Of a DNA stretch of 64,000 nucleotides, positions 48,370 through 60,240 are shown piece after piece (position 1 is the stretch's first letter; every line of letters starts with the position of its first letter). A model generated the notes under the pieces. That model was not told the origin of the DNA, did no database searches, and worked only from the letters and a program-made list of their open reading frames with translations. Position numbers and translations under genes: made by a program. Source of the stretch: Polytrichum commune (Eukaryota > Streptophyta > Polytrichopsida > Polytrichales > Polytrichaceae); NCBI GenBank assembly GCA_950295325.1, contig OX485803.1, positions 5,270,001-5,334,000 of the forward strand, given 5' to 3'.

Positions 48370-48713
48370 CTACACTAAATAGGTAGATTAGTGTTGGAAA
48401 CACTAGTAGTCGACGAAAATGCTAAATGTAAATTGTCTCTATAGTGTTAGAACACTAAATGTCAACTCTAACACTATTTGTACCAAGTAGTAACTTTAAA
48501 TATTTACATGAACGCGTTTAGTGTTAGATGATAGTTTGTAAATCTTGGAATGAAGAATTGAAGGAAGAAGAATATGAGAACCTCGTAAAAGATATAATTT
48601 GTTCAAACCCTATTCAAACACTAATTGTAATATCAGTTGAAAATGAGTGTTTTAGGTAACTATTGCATCTAACACTAATCTTCATCTAACACTAATCTAC
48701 CTATTTAGTGTAG
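48370..48713. mobile_element. MITE with perfect 26-bp terminal inverted repeats
   Basis: The left end at 48370-48395, starting ctacactaaataggtaga, is the exact reverse complement of 48688-48713. Inside, the word aacactaa occurs many times in both orientations. TA flanks the CACTA ends, as in family A, but the interior is different. About 344 bp, non-coding, inserted in a family II repeat. Confidence 0.85.
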
Positions 48714-49129
48714 TTACAAGAATAACCATTTGACGACCCATGATCTACCTTACAAGGCGGAATGAGAAGACACTTGTCTTGACAACACCCTTGAATCACA
48801 TTGGCCGCCTTGCACTAGGAGACATGTTGCCTATTGGACCCATCATTCAATTGCGACTCCTTAGGTGTGATATTTCTTTTTAATCATGGATAAGGGTATC
48901 AAGTTAGTTGTCAATTGGGCGTGGACGTTTGTGGCTGCAATGCCATTTTGGAGTTGCACTTGATGATGTATGTTGACAACTGGATCACTTCATTTGTTTC
49001 CAAACATGTCAATGTCCCAAATGACAAGTCATAAAACGGACGGTTGCAATGGACAACAATTGTCCTAGTGATTGACACGGTGATCTTGTAACCTCTCGCC
49101 ATACAAACTCATTCATTGTGTAATCGGAC
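48714..49129. other. Gene-free stretch
   Basis: No gene or defined element was recognised. Confidence 0.3.
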
Positions 49130-49340
49130 AACTATATTCGATTGGTGTATGGTTAGGTGAGGGCCAAAGAAGAAACATCGTAAAAGCACACATGTTTGAG
49201 GGAGATTCGACTCACCATGTTTTCAAAACTTTATCGATTATATCCAGACTTAATTGTAAACACAATCAAGAGGATCTATATACAATTCGAAAATCAACAA
49301 ATGTGCAGTTACGATATTCATAGCTTAATATGGGGAGGTT
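49130..49340 (+). repeat. Dispersed repeat family I copy
   Basis: Contains attggtgtatggttaggtga, agaaacatcgtaaaagc, taaacacaatcaagagga and aatcaacaaatgtgc. Confidence 0.65.
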
Positions 49341-49344
49341 CTAT

Positions 49345-50650
49345 TTTCATTTAGATTTGTAATTTTTTTTCGCGGTGGCATTTGCTTATGTATGTTTCGA
49401 GGTTGTAGATTTCTCCTTGGTGTTTGTTCAAGATTCCATTTAGCAAATAAGGTAAAGTGTGTATGTTGTATGAATCTAGGGTGCGGGGACTGGTTTGTTT
49501 GAGGGTGGTTCCTTCATTTGCTAGTTGGTATGCGATTTTGTTGCCCGAAATTCCAATGTGCACCTTGACTTTTTGTGTTGTTATGTTGTGTTTGGTTGAT
49601 AAAATTTGGTGGACTATGGCTGAGATAAGTAGAGTTTTGTACGTGATATGTTCGGTAGTCTAGGGAGTCATTTTGCGATGTGGAGGTCATTATTGGGATT
49701 GTAGGCTCATGAGTTGGCAATGTGTCCTATGCCATCGTCTAGTAGTATGAAAGATGTATATGCATTGTTGTGGGTTGTTTTTTAGGGTTATTTGTGTGGT
49801 AGAACATGCTAGGGTGGGGAGTTATATTGTCATATAGAATTGTTAGGAGAATTTCGGGGGTTGTTCGCCATAGTTTTGTGAAATTGACTTTGTATTCTAT
49901 TGGGGTGGGTTGTATGAGGTTGGTTTTCACATGCGTGTTCTAAAGTTCTGAGGATGTTGTCTGGAAGTTTTTGAGTTAGTTGTCGGTTTCCTTGCGGAGT
50001 TCTTTACTCGTGGATGCATATTATTGATGTGTATTGGCTTGTGTATTGGTGTAGGTATTGGCCCCATTCATACATGGTGTTGTATTCTAGGGTGTTGGGG
50101 GGATGGTGAGGATTGGGTGCATAGCTTTTAGTGTTATGGAGAGTCCTTGGGCACGGTGGTTACATATGATGGTGGTGGTGGTGGAGGAGTCTTCTTTGGT
50201 AGCCATTCTTGCCCAGTGAATAGTTATGTCGTAGATTTTTGGTATGGTGGGTGGGCTATCCCTACTCTTATCTGTTTAGAGGATTTCGCTAGCTTAGATG
50301 AACCAAAAATTATGCCGCGGTTGTGGGGCGAGTTGAATTGTGTGAGTTTTGTTGGGTATGTAAGGGGTGAGGAGTAGTACGATTACGTGACTTGGTAGGA
50401 CTTCATGAGTATGTTCAATGTAGACGAGTGGAGTGTTTGGTGATTGTTTTGGGGTTACGGTTTTGGGTTTTTCCTTTGATAATATTGTGACGCAACTTTG
50501 TATCAGCCATAGTATTTCGGTGGCAAAGTCTTGTGGGTGTGGTTGGAGGAAGTTGGCCATATGGTGCAATTTTTTTTGTGTGAACCTCTCCCACAACCAC
50601 TAGTCTTGTGAGTGGGAAGGAGGCAATAGCTTGTGGGTAAAGTTATAGTG
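49345..50650 (-). pseudogene. LINE-like fragment with RNase H C-terminus, minus strand
   Basis: The minus strand encodes HIGISGNKIAYQLANEGTTL near 49560-49500, preceded in another frame by NSTYLSHSPPNFINQTQHN, and further upstream by a 100-residue frame at 50294-50596. The KVksHIGIxGNexADxLA-like motif fits the end of a retrotransposon RNase H. Like the fragment at 46-48 kb, its coding strand is very poor in G. Frameshifts make it a pseudogene. Confidence 0.55.
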
Positions 50651-53600
50651 TGTGGGTTATTTGTATGGTTATCTAGGGGACCAACTCGTGATTTCGATTT
50701 TAGGTTCACTTGGATCTAGGATGTTTGGGACCATGTTGGTTTGACAAACCATGGCACAACTTGAATGCCCATTGGCATCTTTGGTTTTTTTTGCCTGGTT
50801 TCCCAACTCGGGGGGGGGGGGGGTCACTCCCCCTTGTGTTATGTGTACAAAGGGTATTTTTATGGGGGCTATTTACCTCCTCATTTAGATTTTAGGGAAC
50901 CCTTTAAGTAGGAAAAAAATCTACTTCACCAAATATTTGGCACCCTATAGGTAATTATAAAAGAAAACCCATATTATTTCAAGTGATGATAAGTTACTTG
51001 TAAAATTTTGATTTACTTGTTCCGTACGAAGGCAAACTTAGAACTCCAACATGGCATGGTGTAAATTCACGTTGCTATATATTGGTGAAAGAAGAGTGTA
51101 CACATCATAACTAGAGCATATCATGCATCTAAGTCAAATGTCAGTTTAGGAATTTGTAACCTAAAAGTTAAATCCACAAACAATGTAGTTGAAATGAGGT
51201 CAATGATATGAGCAAGAACATAATCATTGAATATGGCACAAAGACAACACAGACCAAGAAAACCAAGACAAAAGATCAATTGCAAAGCTGAAGTGTTAAA
51301 AACCACAAAGAAAAAAATGTATTCCACTAAATTATTAGCAAACCACAAACATAAATCTCCATAGAGAATTTGTGCAATCCCTAGGACAACCATAGAAATA
51401 TAAACGAAGATAGAAGACTAACACAAGAATGCATCCACTTGGAGAAGGAGTGCAACCTTTATCACAATGGTTGAGAAGTATTCATGAAGGCAACAGACGA
51501 AGCCGAAGATCTGGCGCCTCAAGCTGAGGAGAGGGTTGAGGAAGCTAATAGAAGAGTCGAAGAGTTGTTGCTAGAGCTTGAGAATATCACACGGTGCAGC
51601 CCACATAAGTATCATGCAACTCCAAAGTGACTTGCGAAATGCTAAGAGCAAGAGCAAGAGCAAGAGCAAGAGAAAGAGAAAGTAAAGCTAAGCAAAGAAG
51701 GGAATGCGAGGCGTGGAGGCGCAAAGGCTGAACCCTAATCCTAAACCCCAATCAATATTAAGTCTTCATCCATAGTTTGACCCATCCATTAATATTTATT
51801 CAATATTTCATTCATTCATGTATTATATGTGAATATACTCATTTTATTCTTATTTTTTGTCCCCCTAATTTCTTTCTACCTCAAACCTAAAGTGGGTTTT
51901 CCTCTTACACTAAATTATATATAATCACATGTTTTGCAATTTAAGAAGGCTATGGTAGATCCAAAGTTTATAGAAATTTTCCTTCCAATGAATAAAAAAC
52001 ACCCTATAGTTGTTCTCACGCGGTTTCTACTTTTTGGCCGGTGACCCCCCCCTGAGTTTCCCAACATCTTCGTCCTTGAAATCAATATTTGGCTTTAGAA
52101 AAGATTATCAAATTCTCGTGGGAGACAACATAAACCACCTCTCTTAGGCTAAAGTGAGAAATCGGAGAGGTTTCCCTAGACACAAGGGCTATGCATTGCC
52201 ACTCTAGCTTTTGCTTGCCTCCCATGTTTATTTCATTTCTCTAAAATTGAACAAAAGTGAAGTGAAGTTGTCACCTCCTAATGGTTGAGTTTCTACGATA
52301 AAGTGGAATCGGAAGCTCCTTAGCTAGAGGAGCCTCCCCATTGGGTGGCTTTGGAGTTTGCACAAACGTACCACCTTTGTAAGGATGGCTATGCCAAAAT
52401 CCAAATGGAGTTAAATCCTCCCTTGGTTCAAGATCCTTTGATGAAGGGGATGGTGTCAACCATGAATATGGGTGCCATGTCTTTGGCTTTTGGGCAAGGC
52501 GTCAACCCAACAACTTTGGGCAATCTTTCACAAGATGGTCAATGTCTAGAATTATTTTTAGTAGGTTAGGGCGCTATTGAAACCAATGATCACATTCATG
52601 CAGATAGCATGATTCAAGGTGCTAGAAGGATGGTGTTTGCATGCCTCAATGGCGACAAAAAACTTGGGGGTGGCACGGAACGTTGTTTACCGGGTCACAA
52701 TAAGGTGAACTAGATGGCGCTTCTCTAACGGCGAATGCTTGATGTTGATCCATGTTTGTAGTAGAAGAAGAAAAAAAATGTTGTTTTGTGAGTTTCAAGC
52801 TACCATTCAAAGTTGAAAGGTCAAATTTTCATAAGTCGACGTTTTGTTGTGCTCAAAGAGTTAACCTCAAGATAAAACAATCCATGGCATGCCTTGTGCT
52901 TGTAGGTGATTGCCTTCCTTTATGTATTTGTTAAGCCCGTCAAGCCATGCCACTAGAACATGGGGCTTAGTTTGGTCCCAACAAAAATGGAAATGATCAA
53001 GTTATTATGAAAGAACTCAACTTCGAATCAATCTAAGTCCTTTCATTCCGCTATTGCTCCATGGAGGAGCCGGAAAAACCCCATAGCCCCCCAATAATCC
53101 CTATGGAAGCACCACCTCAAGGCGAGCCTTGTACAAACTAATATGGAACAAAGCGTTACTTTTGAGTTGTTATGCTACGACTTCAACTTCAACCATTACG
53201 TGGTCCTCAATGCACCCATCTTTGTGAGAAATCATCCCTTGTTTAGCCTCCTTCAACGCGCCTTTGAAATCCTTCGATGGACATCTACAAATGTTTAGGT
53301 GTGTCCCTCCCCCCTTATGGGTCGGGTAGTGATACAAAGGACCCCCAAGATGCCCACGAGCCAATATCCATTTTCGGCCAACTAACACTCTTAGAATGCA
53401 AAATGGACATAAAACCCTTGATGTTTGCAACATCATATTCATTACCACAAGTTGATGGAAACAATAAACGAGCACACACATGGTGCACTAGGTACAATCT
53501 CGAAGGGCAATCACACTACTTCGTGACATCAAACCCTAAGTTGGCTCAATAGAGTGGCTCCGTCGGTGCTCCACCATCACTCCCCACAACATACTCCTCG

Positions 53601-53970
53601 ATACCATCGTAGATATCGTATATTGAAAACATCGACTTGACATTCATGCCGTCTATTCACATTCATCCATCGTGCATAAAGGGGCTCTATTAGAGTAAGG
53701 GCGAATCAAGTCCAACTCTACCCCACTAGCATAAATCAATGCCCCTCAATGCCATACTAGAGTTAAGTCATCTAAAAACAATCAATTTCGAACTACATAA
53801 TAATTTGCTATGTTTTCACCTTCCTAATGGATGAGTCTATGTAGCTAGACACACACACCGCGAATCCCGACCACGAAGCCCTAATGCATACATTCACATA
53901 TACTTATGCACACTTCAACAGTGATATTTCACCAAGGCACAATGTAGAGGTGCCTAAAGTATTAATTTTC
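50651..53970. other. Gene-free stretch with unassigned ORFs
   Basis: The ORFs at 52345-52569 and 53277-53552 could be scraps of a retroelement polyprotein, but I recognise no domain. A (GAGCAA)n-like run is at 51644-51681. A poly-G run is at 50811-50823 and a poly-C run at 52045-52052. Confidence 0.35.
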
Positions 53971-54193
53971 GGTGATGTATGTACGGCCGGCGAAAGGGCC
54001 TTTTGCCCTTTCTTACACTCCGGGAAGGGGTGGAGCCGCTAACGACAAGGGCGGGCCCGCCGGACCCCACCCCCTCCGGCCCATACCACCCCCCGTCTTT
54101 TTGTTCATCATTCCTTTGTCCTTTCTACTTTACCACCTGCTTTGTCCTGCACTAAACTTACACCAAGCGCACCATCCCGCTTACACTATTTGT

Positions 54194-56260
54194 GAAGGGC
54201 CTAAACTAGGTGCCTAGAGGGTCTACAAGTGTCATGCCCGCTCGTTGCCAATATGATTCCATTTGTCAACATAAGTGACTTCTTTAAGTGAAAAAAGGCT
54301 CTATAATATGACATTTGGAGTAGCACATTGGGATGTTGTAGACAATACAAATGGCCCTTGTGTTTCAGTATGCAAGGGGAAGATGTTCTTGAGCATACAA
54401 ATGGCCTAAAAGCTAACCCACCTGCTACACCTTTTATGATATTCAGTGTCATGCATATTGTTTGCGAAGGGCCTAAACTAGGTGCCTAGAGGGTCTACAA
54501 GTGTCACGCCCGCTCGTTGTCAATATGATTCCATTTGTCAACATAAGTGACTTCTTTAAGTTAAAAAAGGCTCTACAATATGACATTTGGAGTAGCACAT
54601 TGGGATGTTGTAGACAATACAAATGGCCCTTGTGTTTCAGTATGCAAGGGGAAGATGTTCTTGAGCATACAAATGGCCTAAAAGTTGACCCACCTGCTAC
54701 ACCTTTTATGATATTCAGTGTCATGCAAATTGGTTGCGAAGGGCCTAAACTAGGTGCCTAGAGGGTCTACAAGTGTCACGCCCGCTCATTGTCAATATGA
54801 TTCCATTTGTCAACATAAGTGATTTCTTTAAGTGAAAAAAGGTTCTACAATATGACATTTGGAGTAGCACTTTGGGATGTTGTAGACAATAGTCTTGCGT
54901 TTTAGTATGCAAGGGGAAGATATTCTTGAGCATACAAATGGCCTAAAAGTTGACCCACCTGTTACACCTTTTATGATATTCAGTGTCATGCAAATTGGTT
55001 GCGAAGGGCCTAAACTAGGTGCCTAGAGGGTCTGCAAGTGTCATGCCCGCTCGTTGCCAATATGATTCCATTTGTCAACATAAGTGACTTCTTTAAGTGA
55101 AAAAAGGTTCTACAATATGACATTTGGAGTAGCACATTGGGATGTTGTAGACAATAGCCTTGTGTTTTAGTATCCAACGGGAAGATATTCTTGAGCATAC
55201 AAATGGCGTAAAAGCTGACCCACCTGCTACACCTTTTGTGATATTCAGTGTCATGCACACTGCTTGCGAAGGGCCTAAACTAGGTGCCTAGAGGGTCTAC
55301 AAGTGTCGCGCCCACTCGTTGCCAATATGATTCCATTTGTCAACATAAGTGACTTCTTAAAGTGAAAATGTTTCTACATTATGACCTTTGAAGTAGCACA
55401 TTGGGATGTTATAGACGATAGTCTTGCGTTTTAGTATGCAAGGGGAAGATATTCTTGAGCGTACAATGGCCTAAAAGCCGACCATCCCATGACACCTTTT
55501 ATGGTATTTAGTGTCACGTACATTGTCTGCGAAAGGCCTAAACTAGATGCCTAGAGAGTCTCAAAGTGTCACGCCCGCTTGTTGCCAATATGATTCCATT
55601 TGTCAACATAAGTGACTTCTTAAACTGAAAACATCTCTACATTATGACATTTGGAGTAGCACACTATGATGATGTAGATGGTGGTCTTGCGTTCTAGTAT
55701 GCAAGGGGAAGATATTCTTGAGCATACAAATGGCTTGAAAGCCAACCATCATGTGACACCTTTTATGGTATTTAGTGTCACATACACTATTTGTGAAGGG
55801 CCTAGACTAGGTGCCTAGAGGGTTTCAAAGTGTCGTGCCCGCTGACTGCCAATATGATTCCATTTGCCAACATAAGCGACTTCTTTAAGTGAAAAAATGT
55901 CTCTACATTATGACATTTGGAGTAGCATACTGGGATGTTTTAGACGATAGTCTTGCGTTTTAATATGCAAAGGGAAGATATTCTTGAGCATACAAATAGC
56001 TTGAAAGCCGACCATCATGCGACACCTTTTATGGTATTTAGTGTCACGTAAACTATTTGCGAAGGGCCTAAACTAGGTGCCTAGAGGGTCTCAAAGTGTC
56101 GCGCCCACTCATTGCCAATATGATTCCATTTGCCAACATAAGCGATTTCTTTAAGTGAAAAACGTCTCTACATTATGACATTTGGAGTAGCACACTGGGA
56201 TGATAGTCTTGCAGTTTAGTATGCAAGGGGAAGATATTCTTGAACACACAAATGGCCAGT
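54194..56260 (+). repeat. Eight-unit tandem array, unit about 263-272 bp
   Basis: Units begin gaagggcctaaactaggtgc (or a close variant) at 54194, 54466, 54738, 55003, 55268, 55531, 55795 and 56061. The spacings are 272, 272, 265, 265, 263, 264 and 266. The first two units are nearly identical; later ones diverge and the last is truncated. Each contains catatgattccatttgtcaa-like and ttcttgagcatacaaatggc words. The repeated minus-strand ORFs are a by-product: the unit length is mostly not a multiple of three and each frame stops within its unit. A decayed part continues to about 56340. Confidence 0.95.
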
Positions 56261-56639
56261 GTCATGTGTTTACATTTTAGTATGCAAGAGGAAGATATTC
56301 TTGAGCATACTCATGGCAAGTGGTATTTGCGTACACTTTGGTCAACTTGTAGAGCCAGTGCGTAACATAGGTATACACCTCATAACACTATTGAACATAC
56401 CCATGCCAAGATATTAGTAAGCGCACTTGAATGCCAAGTGTCACGATGTGACAAACACTTATGGTGAAGTTGTTAATCATTAATGTAACCTAGCGTACGC
56501 ATCAAAATAAGGTAAGCGACACTATTACGTATGTGACACTGAATACCATAAATGGTGCAAGGGGAGTAGTAGAAGAGATCCCTAGTAGGCTAAGCTAGGC
56601 AGTTAGCACTAACAAAGAGATAACATTATAAACCCACAA

Positions 56640-57125
56640 CTACACTAAATACCGTATTTAGTGTCATATAGTATTTTATGCCACCATGGTAACTTTTTCT
56701 AGTGACACTTCCGAGGTAAAAAAAGTATTACAAGTATTGTCATCGCAACATACTTTTACTTCAACCACTTTTGGTATATTATGCATCCTAACGGTTCCCG
56801 TAGTGAACTATTGTCATGGATGATTAATATATAATTGAAAATCACATAGCAAGTGATATTAATTGCAACACTATAAATGTGTAATGTCCAAAATGTTTTA
56901 ACAAGGGATACCAAATAATGTTAGGTTAACATTTAGGGTTAACTTTTTTTCCAATAAGGTCCAATAATATTCGTTTGATTGGGATCATAATTTTTAGTTT
57001 TTTACAAGGTCTTTTTGGAACTTATTTTTGCACGAACTAACTATGGTGCTATGGTACAAGCAATTTACAATTTGGATCGAGCAAGGCAAATAGAATTGGT
57101 GACACTGAATACAATATTTAGTGTG
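56640..57125. mobile_element. MITE family A, longer variant
   Basis: The left end reads ctacactaaataccgtattt and the right end, read inward, cacactaaatattgtattca. The interior keeps family A words (ggtaactttttctagtgaca, ttgtcatggatgatt, aattgcaacactataaa) with insertions. About 486 bp, non-coding. Confidence 0.7.
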
Positions 57126-57663
57126 CTTATTACATTGTTTATGGTATTGAGCACGAGTTACTATTTAGAATTACACAACACTATCATTGTTAGTTGTACA
57201 TTTTTTAGTACTAATAAAGGTTGATTACCTAGGTTGTTTGATTTAGTATTGGACTGGTGGTATAGGTGATAGTCTGATATCAATAACCAACCTCAACAAT
57301 GGTATTAAAAACTTACTTACCCATTGGTATCAAATTGCAATACAAGTCAAATATAGATATTGGGTGGGTATGTAAAGGTGGGAGATTCTTTGTATTTTGT
57401 ACTAGGTTTGTTATTTGGGTCAACATCTAAACCTCATTGATAATAGGATGATGTTGCCCATGTATGAAGGTTCTTGCATGGTACATGGATATGATTGTAA
57501 TCGGAAATAGAAAATTATCATCAAATACCAAACCCTACATTAGTTTTAGAATAATATTATAACATAAACAACAAGTTGCTTGATATAGAACTCTAAATTT
57601 GAAACAAAAGTTATAGCATGGCGTAACTTTGATTCACAGCAACCAACACTAAATACCCATAAA

Positions 57664-58042
57664 CTACACTAAATATGATATTTAGTGTCACCAATTCTAA
57701 TTGTCTTGCTCAATACTAACTGTAAACAGCGGTGTAGTGTCACCAACACTAAATGTTAACCCAACATTATTCGTCATTCCTTGTAATTAGTTAATTAAAA
57801 ATTGGGGATATTAGATTCTTAGTGTTACAATTACTGTCACTTACCAAGTGATTTTTCATCCATGACGATATTTCATCACAAGTTGCTGACAAGAAAAGGC
57901 ATGGTTTTGGGTGATGGATGAACTCATCCATCATCCATCATCCATGACAATATTTGTTCAATTATTCATAAGAAGTGTCATCCAAAAAGTTACCATATTG
58001 ACATTACATACCATACGACACTAAATACCATATTTAGTGTAG
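57664..58042. mobile_element. MITE family A, full length
   Basis: The left end ctacactaaatatgatattt matches the reverse complement of the right end ctacactaaatatggtattt, with one mismatch in 25. It is collinear with 42024-42408 in the opposite orientation. 379 bp, non-coding. Confidence 0.85.
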
Positions 58043-58480
58043 ATCATAGTCCCTACTTCTTTCATGTGTTGTATCATCTATGTGCCTTATAGTAAAAGTG
58101 TAGGGTGAGGAATTCGGAAAACTTTTTTTTTGGGTGTTCACCTGAGCTTACTAGAGCAGGTTATTAGGGGCTGCATAGGCCCTTCAAACAAGGTGAAGAG
58201 TAATACATGAAATATTAGATTTAGTGTGGCATTGAAACTAAAATTGGTGTGGTATGTTAAAAAGAGTGATCTTCGTGAGTTGTACCAAGTAGCACCAAGT
58301 GTCATGTGGCATCCTCTCTAGTTTCAACTAATAATTACAAGGTAATTGATGTGGGTGGATGATAAACAACAATCATGAAGTGATGATAAGCGAATCTCTC
58401 ATTCATTCAGAATAAAATCCTTTCAATAGTTATTTTAGTTCATTTGACATCATATTTAAGTTTGAAGATCCCAAATAAGT

Positions 58481-58698
58481 CTACATTGTTTGATATTTAG
58501 TCTCACCTACTATTTGGAGTTCCGCAATGCTATAGCTTCTTATTATAAGTTCATTTGTTTACCAACATAGAGTGAATAAGTTGTTTGGACAATTGGAACA
58601 TATTGAACTTACTTGTTAAAACTAATATCCCTAGTAAAAAGTTGTAGCAATGTGTAACGCCAAATAATAAAATGACACTAAATATAGTAAATGGTGTA
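58481..58698. mobile_element. MITE family B copy
   Basis: The ends ctacattgtttgatatttag and (inverted) ttacaccatttactatattt carry tagtctcacctactatttgg inside. The interior resembles 6951-7192 and 34203-34421. About 218 bp, non-coding. Confidence 0.65.
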
Positions 58699-59989
58699 AT
58701 CCAAGTCATCGGCCTTCAAGTCATTGTTATGAAACGGCCACAAGCCTACAAGGGGTCAAAAAAGTATGTTGGATGAATGAGAGGTACACTTGTATGCAAT
58801 AGTTCCCTCTCTCCATGTGGGCCACACTAATTCAGGTGTTTGATGCAACCTATTCTGTTTCAACCCAACCCACCTTTTAACCTTTTTGTCCTGCACTTGC
58901 ACCAAGTTGAATGTCCCACTAGGGTAGTGGAGCTCTCCAGTAGGCTAGCTAAAGGGGCTACCGCTACACCAATTATCCAATTAGTGTGTGTGATACTCAT
59001 CCCGAAGCACGCGCTTTGCCAACTCTCAAATTGACCGAGGGTTGAATGTTTTGCCAAGCAATTATTATACCTTGAATACATACTTGATTACCATACATCC
59101 CAGGAAAATTAATACGTGTTCTAAAATCTTTGAAGCTTAATGAAGCTGCAACTTCGAGAATCATTATAGATGGTGCAACAACATGAACTTTATGCAATGT
59201 GAAAATGATATGGTAGCATTACTACTCTTCAAAAGAAAAAAACTAACAAAAACAATGGCAAAAAACATTCTGAGTATGATTCATATTCATAGTAAAATTG
59301 GATGAAGAATGTGGGAAATCTCAATCATGGGTTGGGTAAATAAGAGAGACCCAATCGAGCGGCAAGCGATAAAACAAAAAAGAAAGAAATGTAATATTGC
59401 CTTCGCTAGCTTCCCACATGCACTAGTAGCCGACCCCCACTAAATGGGATCATTGGTGTAATGAAGGGACAAACCTAATGATGGGTAATGCCTTGCTTTT
59501 TGGTGTGTAGTGATGCCCCTTATAGCAAAAGTTTAAGGTGAGGGATTTGGACTTATGAATGGACCCGTTTGTGTTCCATCGAGAATGCTAGTGGGGTTTT
59601 GCGGGCCCATGAAAGGGGAGGAATAGGAGCCTATTTTGGAGCCATTGGGGAGGGGGGTGAATTGGTAGGCGACTTTGTTTTAACAAAGGGTGGACCAATA
59701 ATGATTGATTCGTGGTAGCCATATGAGTGCTTTTGGAATATGTGGTCCCCCAAAGCCCAATCGGGTTACACATGTCTTGAAGAAAAGCCTCAAAAGTTTG
59801 TGGTGAATGCATTCATGGTCTCAAAAATTGCGTGTGAAATTGTATTGTGGGGTAGTATATTTGTTGGGTCATGTGGTTGCTAATTGTTAACGTATGTGGG
59901 GTGTTATTCAGTTTGTTTTTTTTCTTGTTCTTCAGCTTCTATTCATTGAATCTTATGCAACAAAACTTGTGTTGCATAAATAAGTCTAT
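58699..59989. other. Gene-free stretch
   Basis: No gene was recognised. The overlapping ORFs on both strands at 58840-59081 lack a known family. Confidence 0.3.
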
Positions 59990-60240
59990 AAAGAAGCTTA
60001 AGACAAACCTGATTTGAGAATCAAACCTCCGTTGAGTTAGTTTGTGATTATCGAGAATGTTCTTTGTTAGTTTCTTAATTGAATACGCAAGTGCTCCCAG
60101 TTGTGTTCACTATCGAGTGTGGAGCAATACATAAAATTTGAATATGTATTATGATATCTTTAAGCATGTGAGTTATGATGTTTGTTTTGTGATGCTCACC
60201 AAACCACCAACCAATCAAACATATGTGTCCAATTCAAAAA
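59990..60240 (-). repeat. Dispersed repeat family I copy, inverted
   Basis: The reverse complement reads ggttggtggtttggtgagca, then a tattgctccacactcgatag-like part and gggagcacttgcgtattcaa, in family order. Confidence 0.6.

Noticed and set aside
54201..55258. Series of similar minus-strand ORFs of 62-83 residues in the tandem array
   Set aside because: They recur only because the DNA repeats. Unit length is mostly not a multiple of three, each frame stops in its unit, and no protein family fits.
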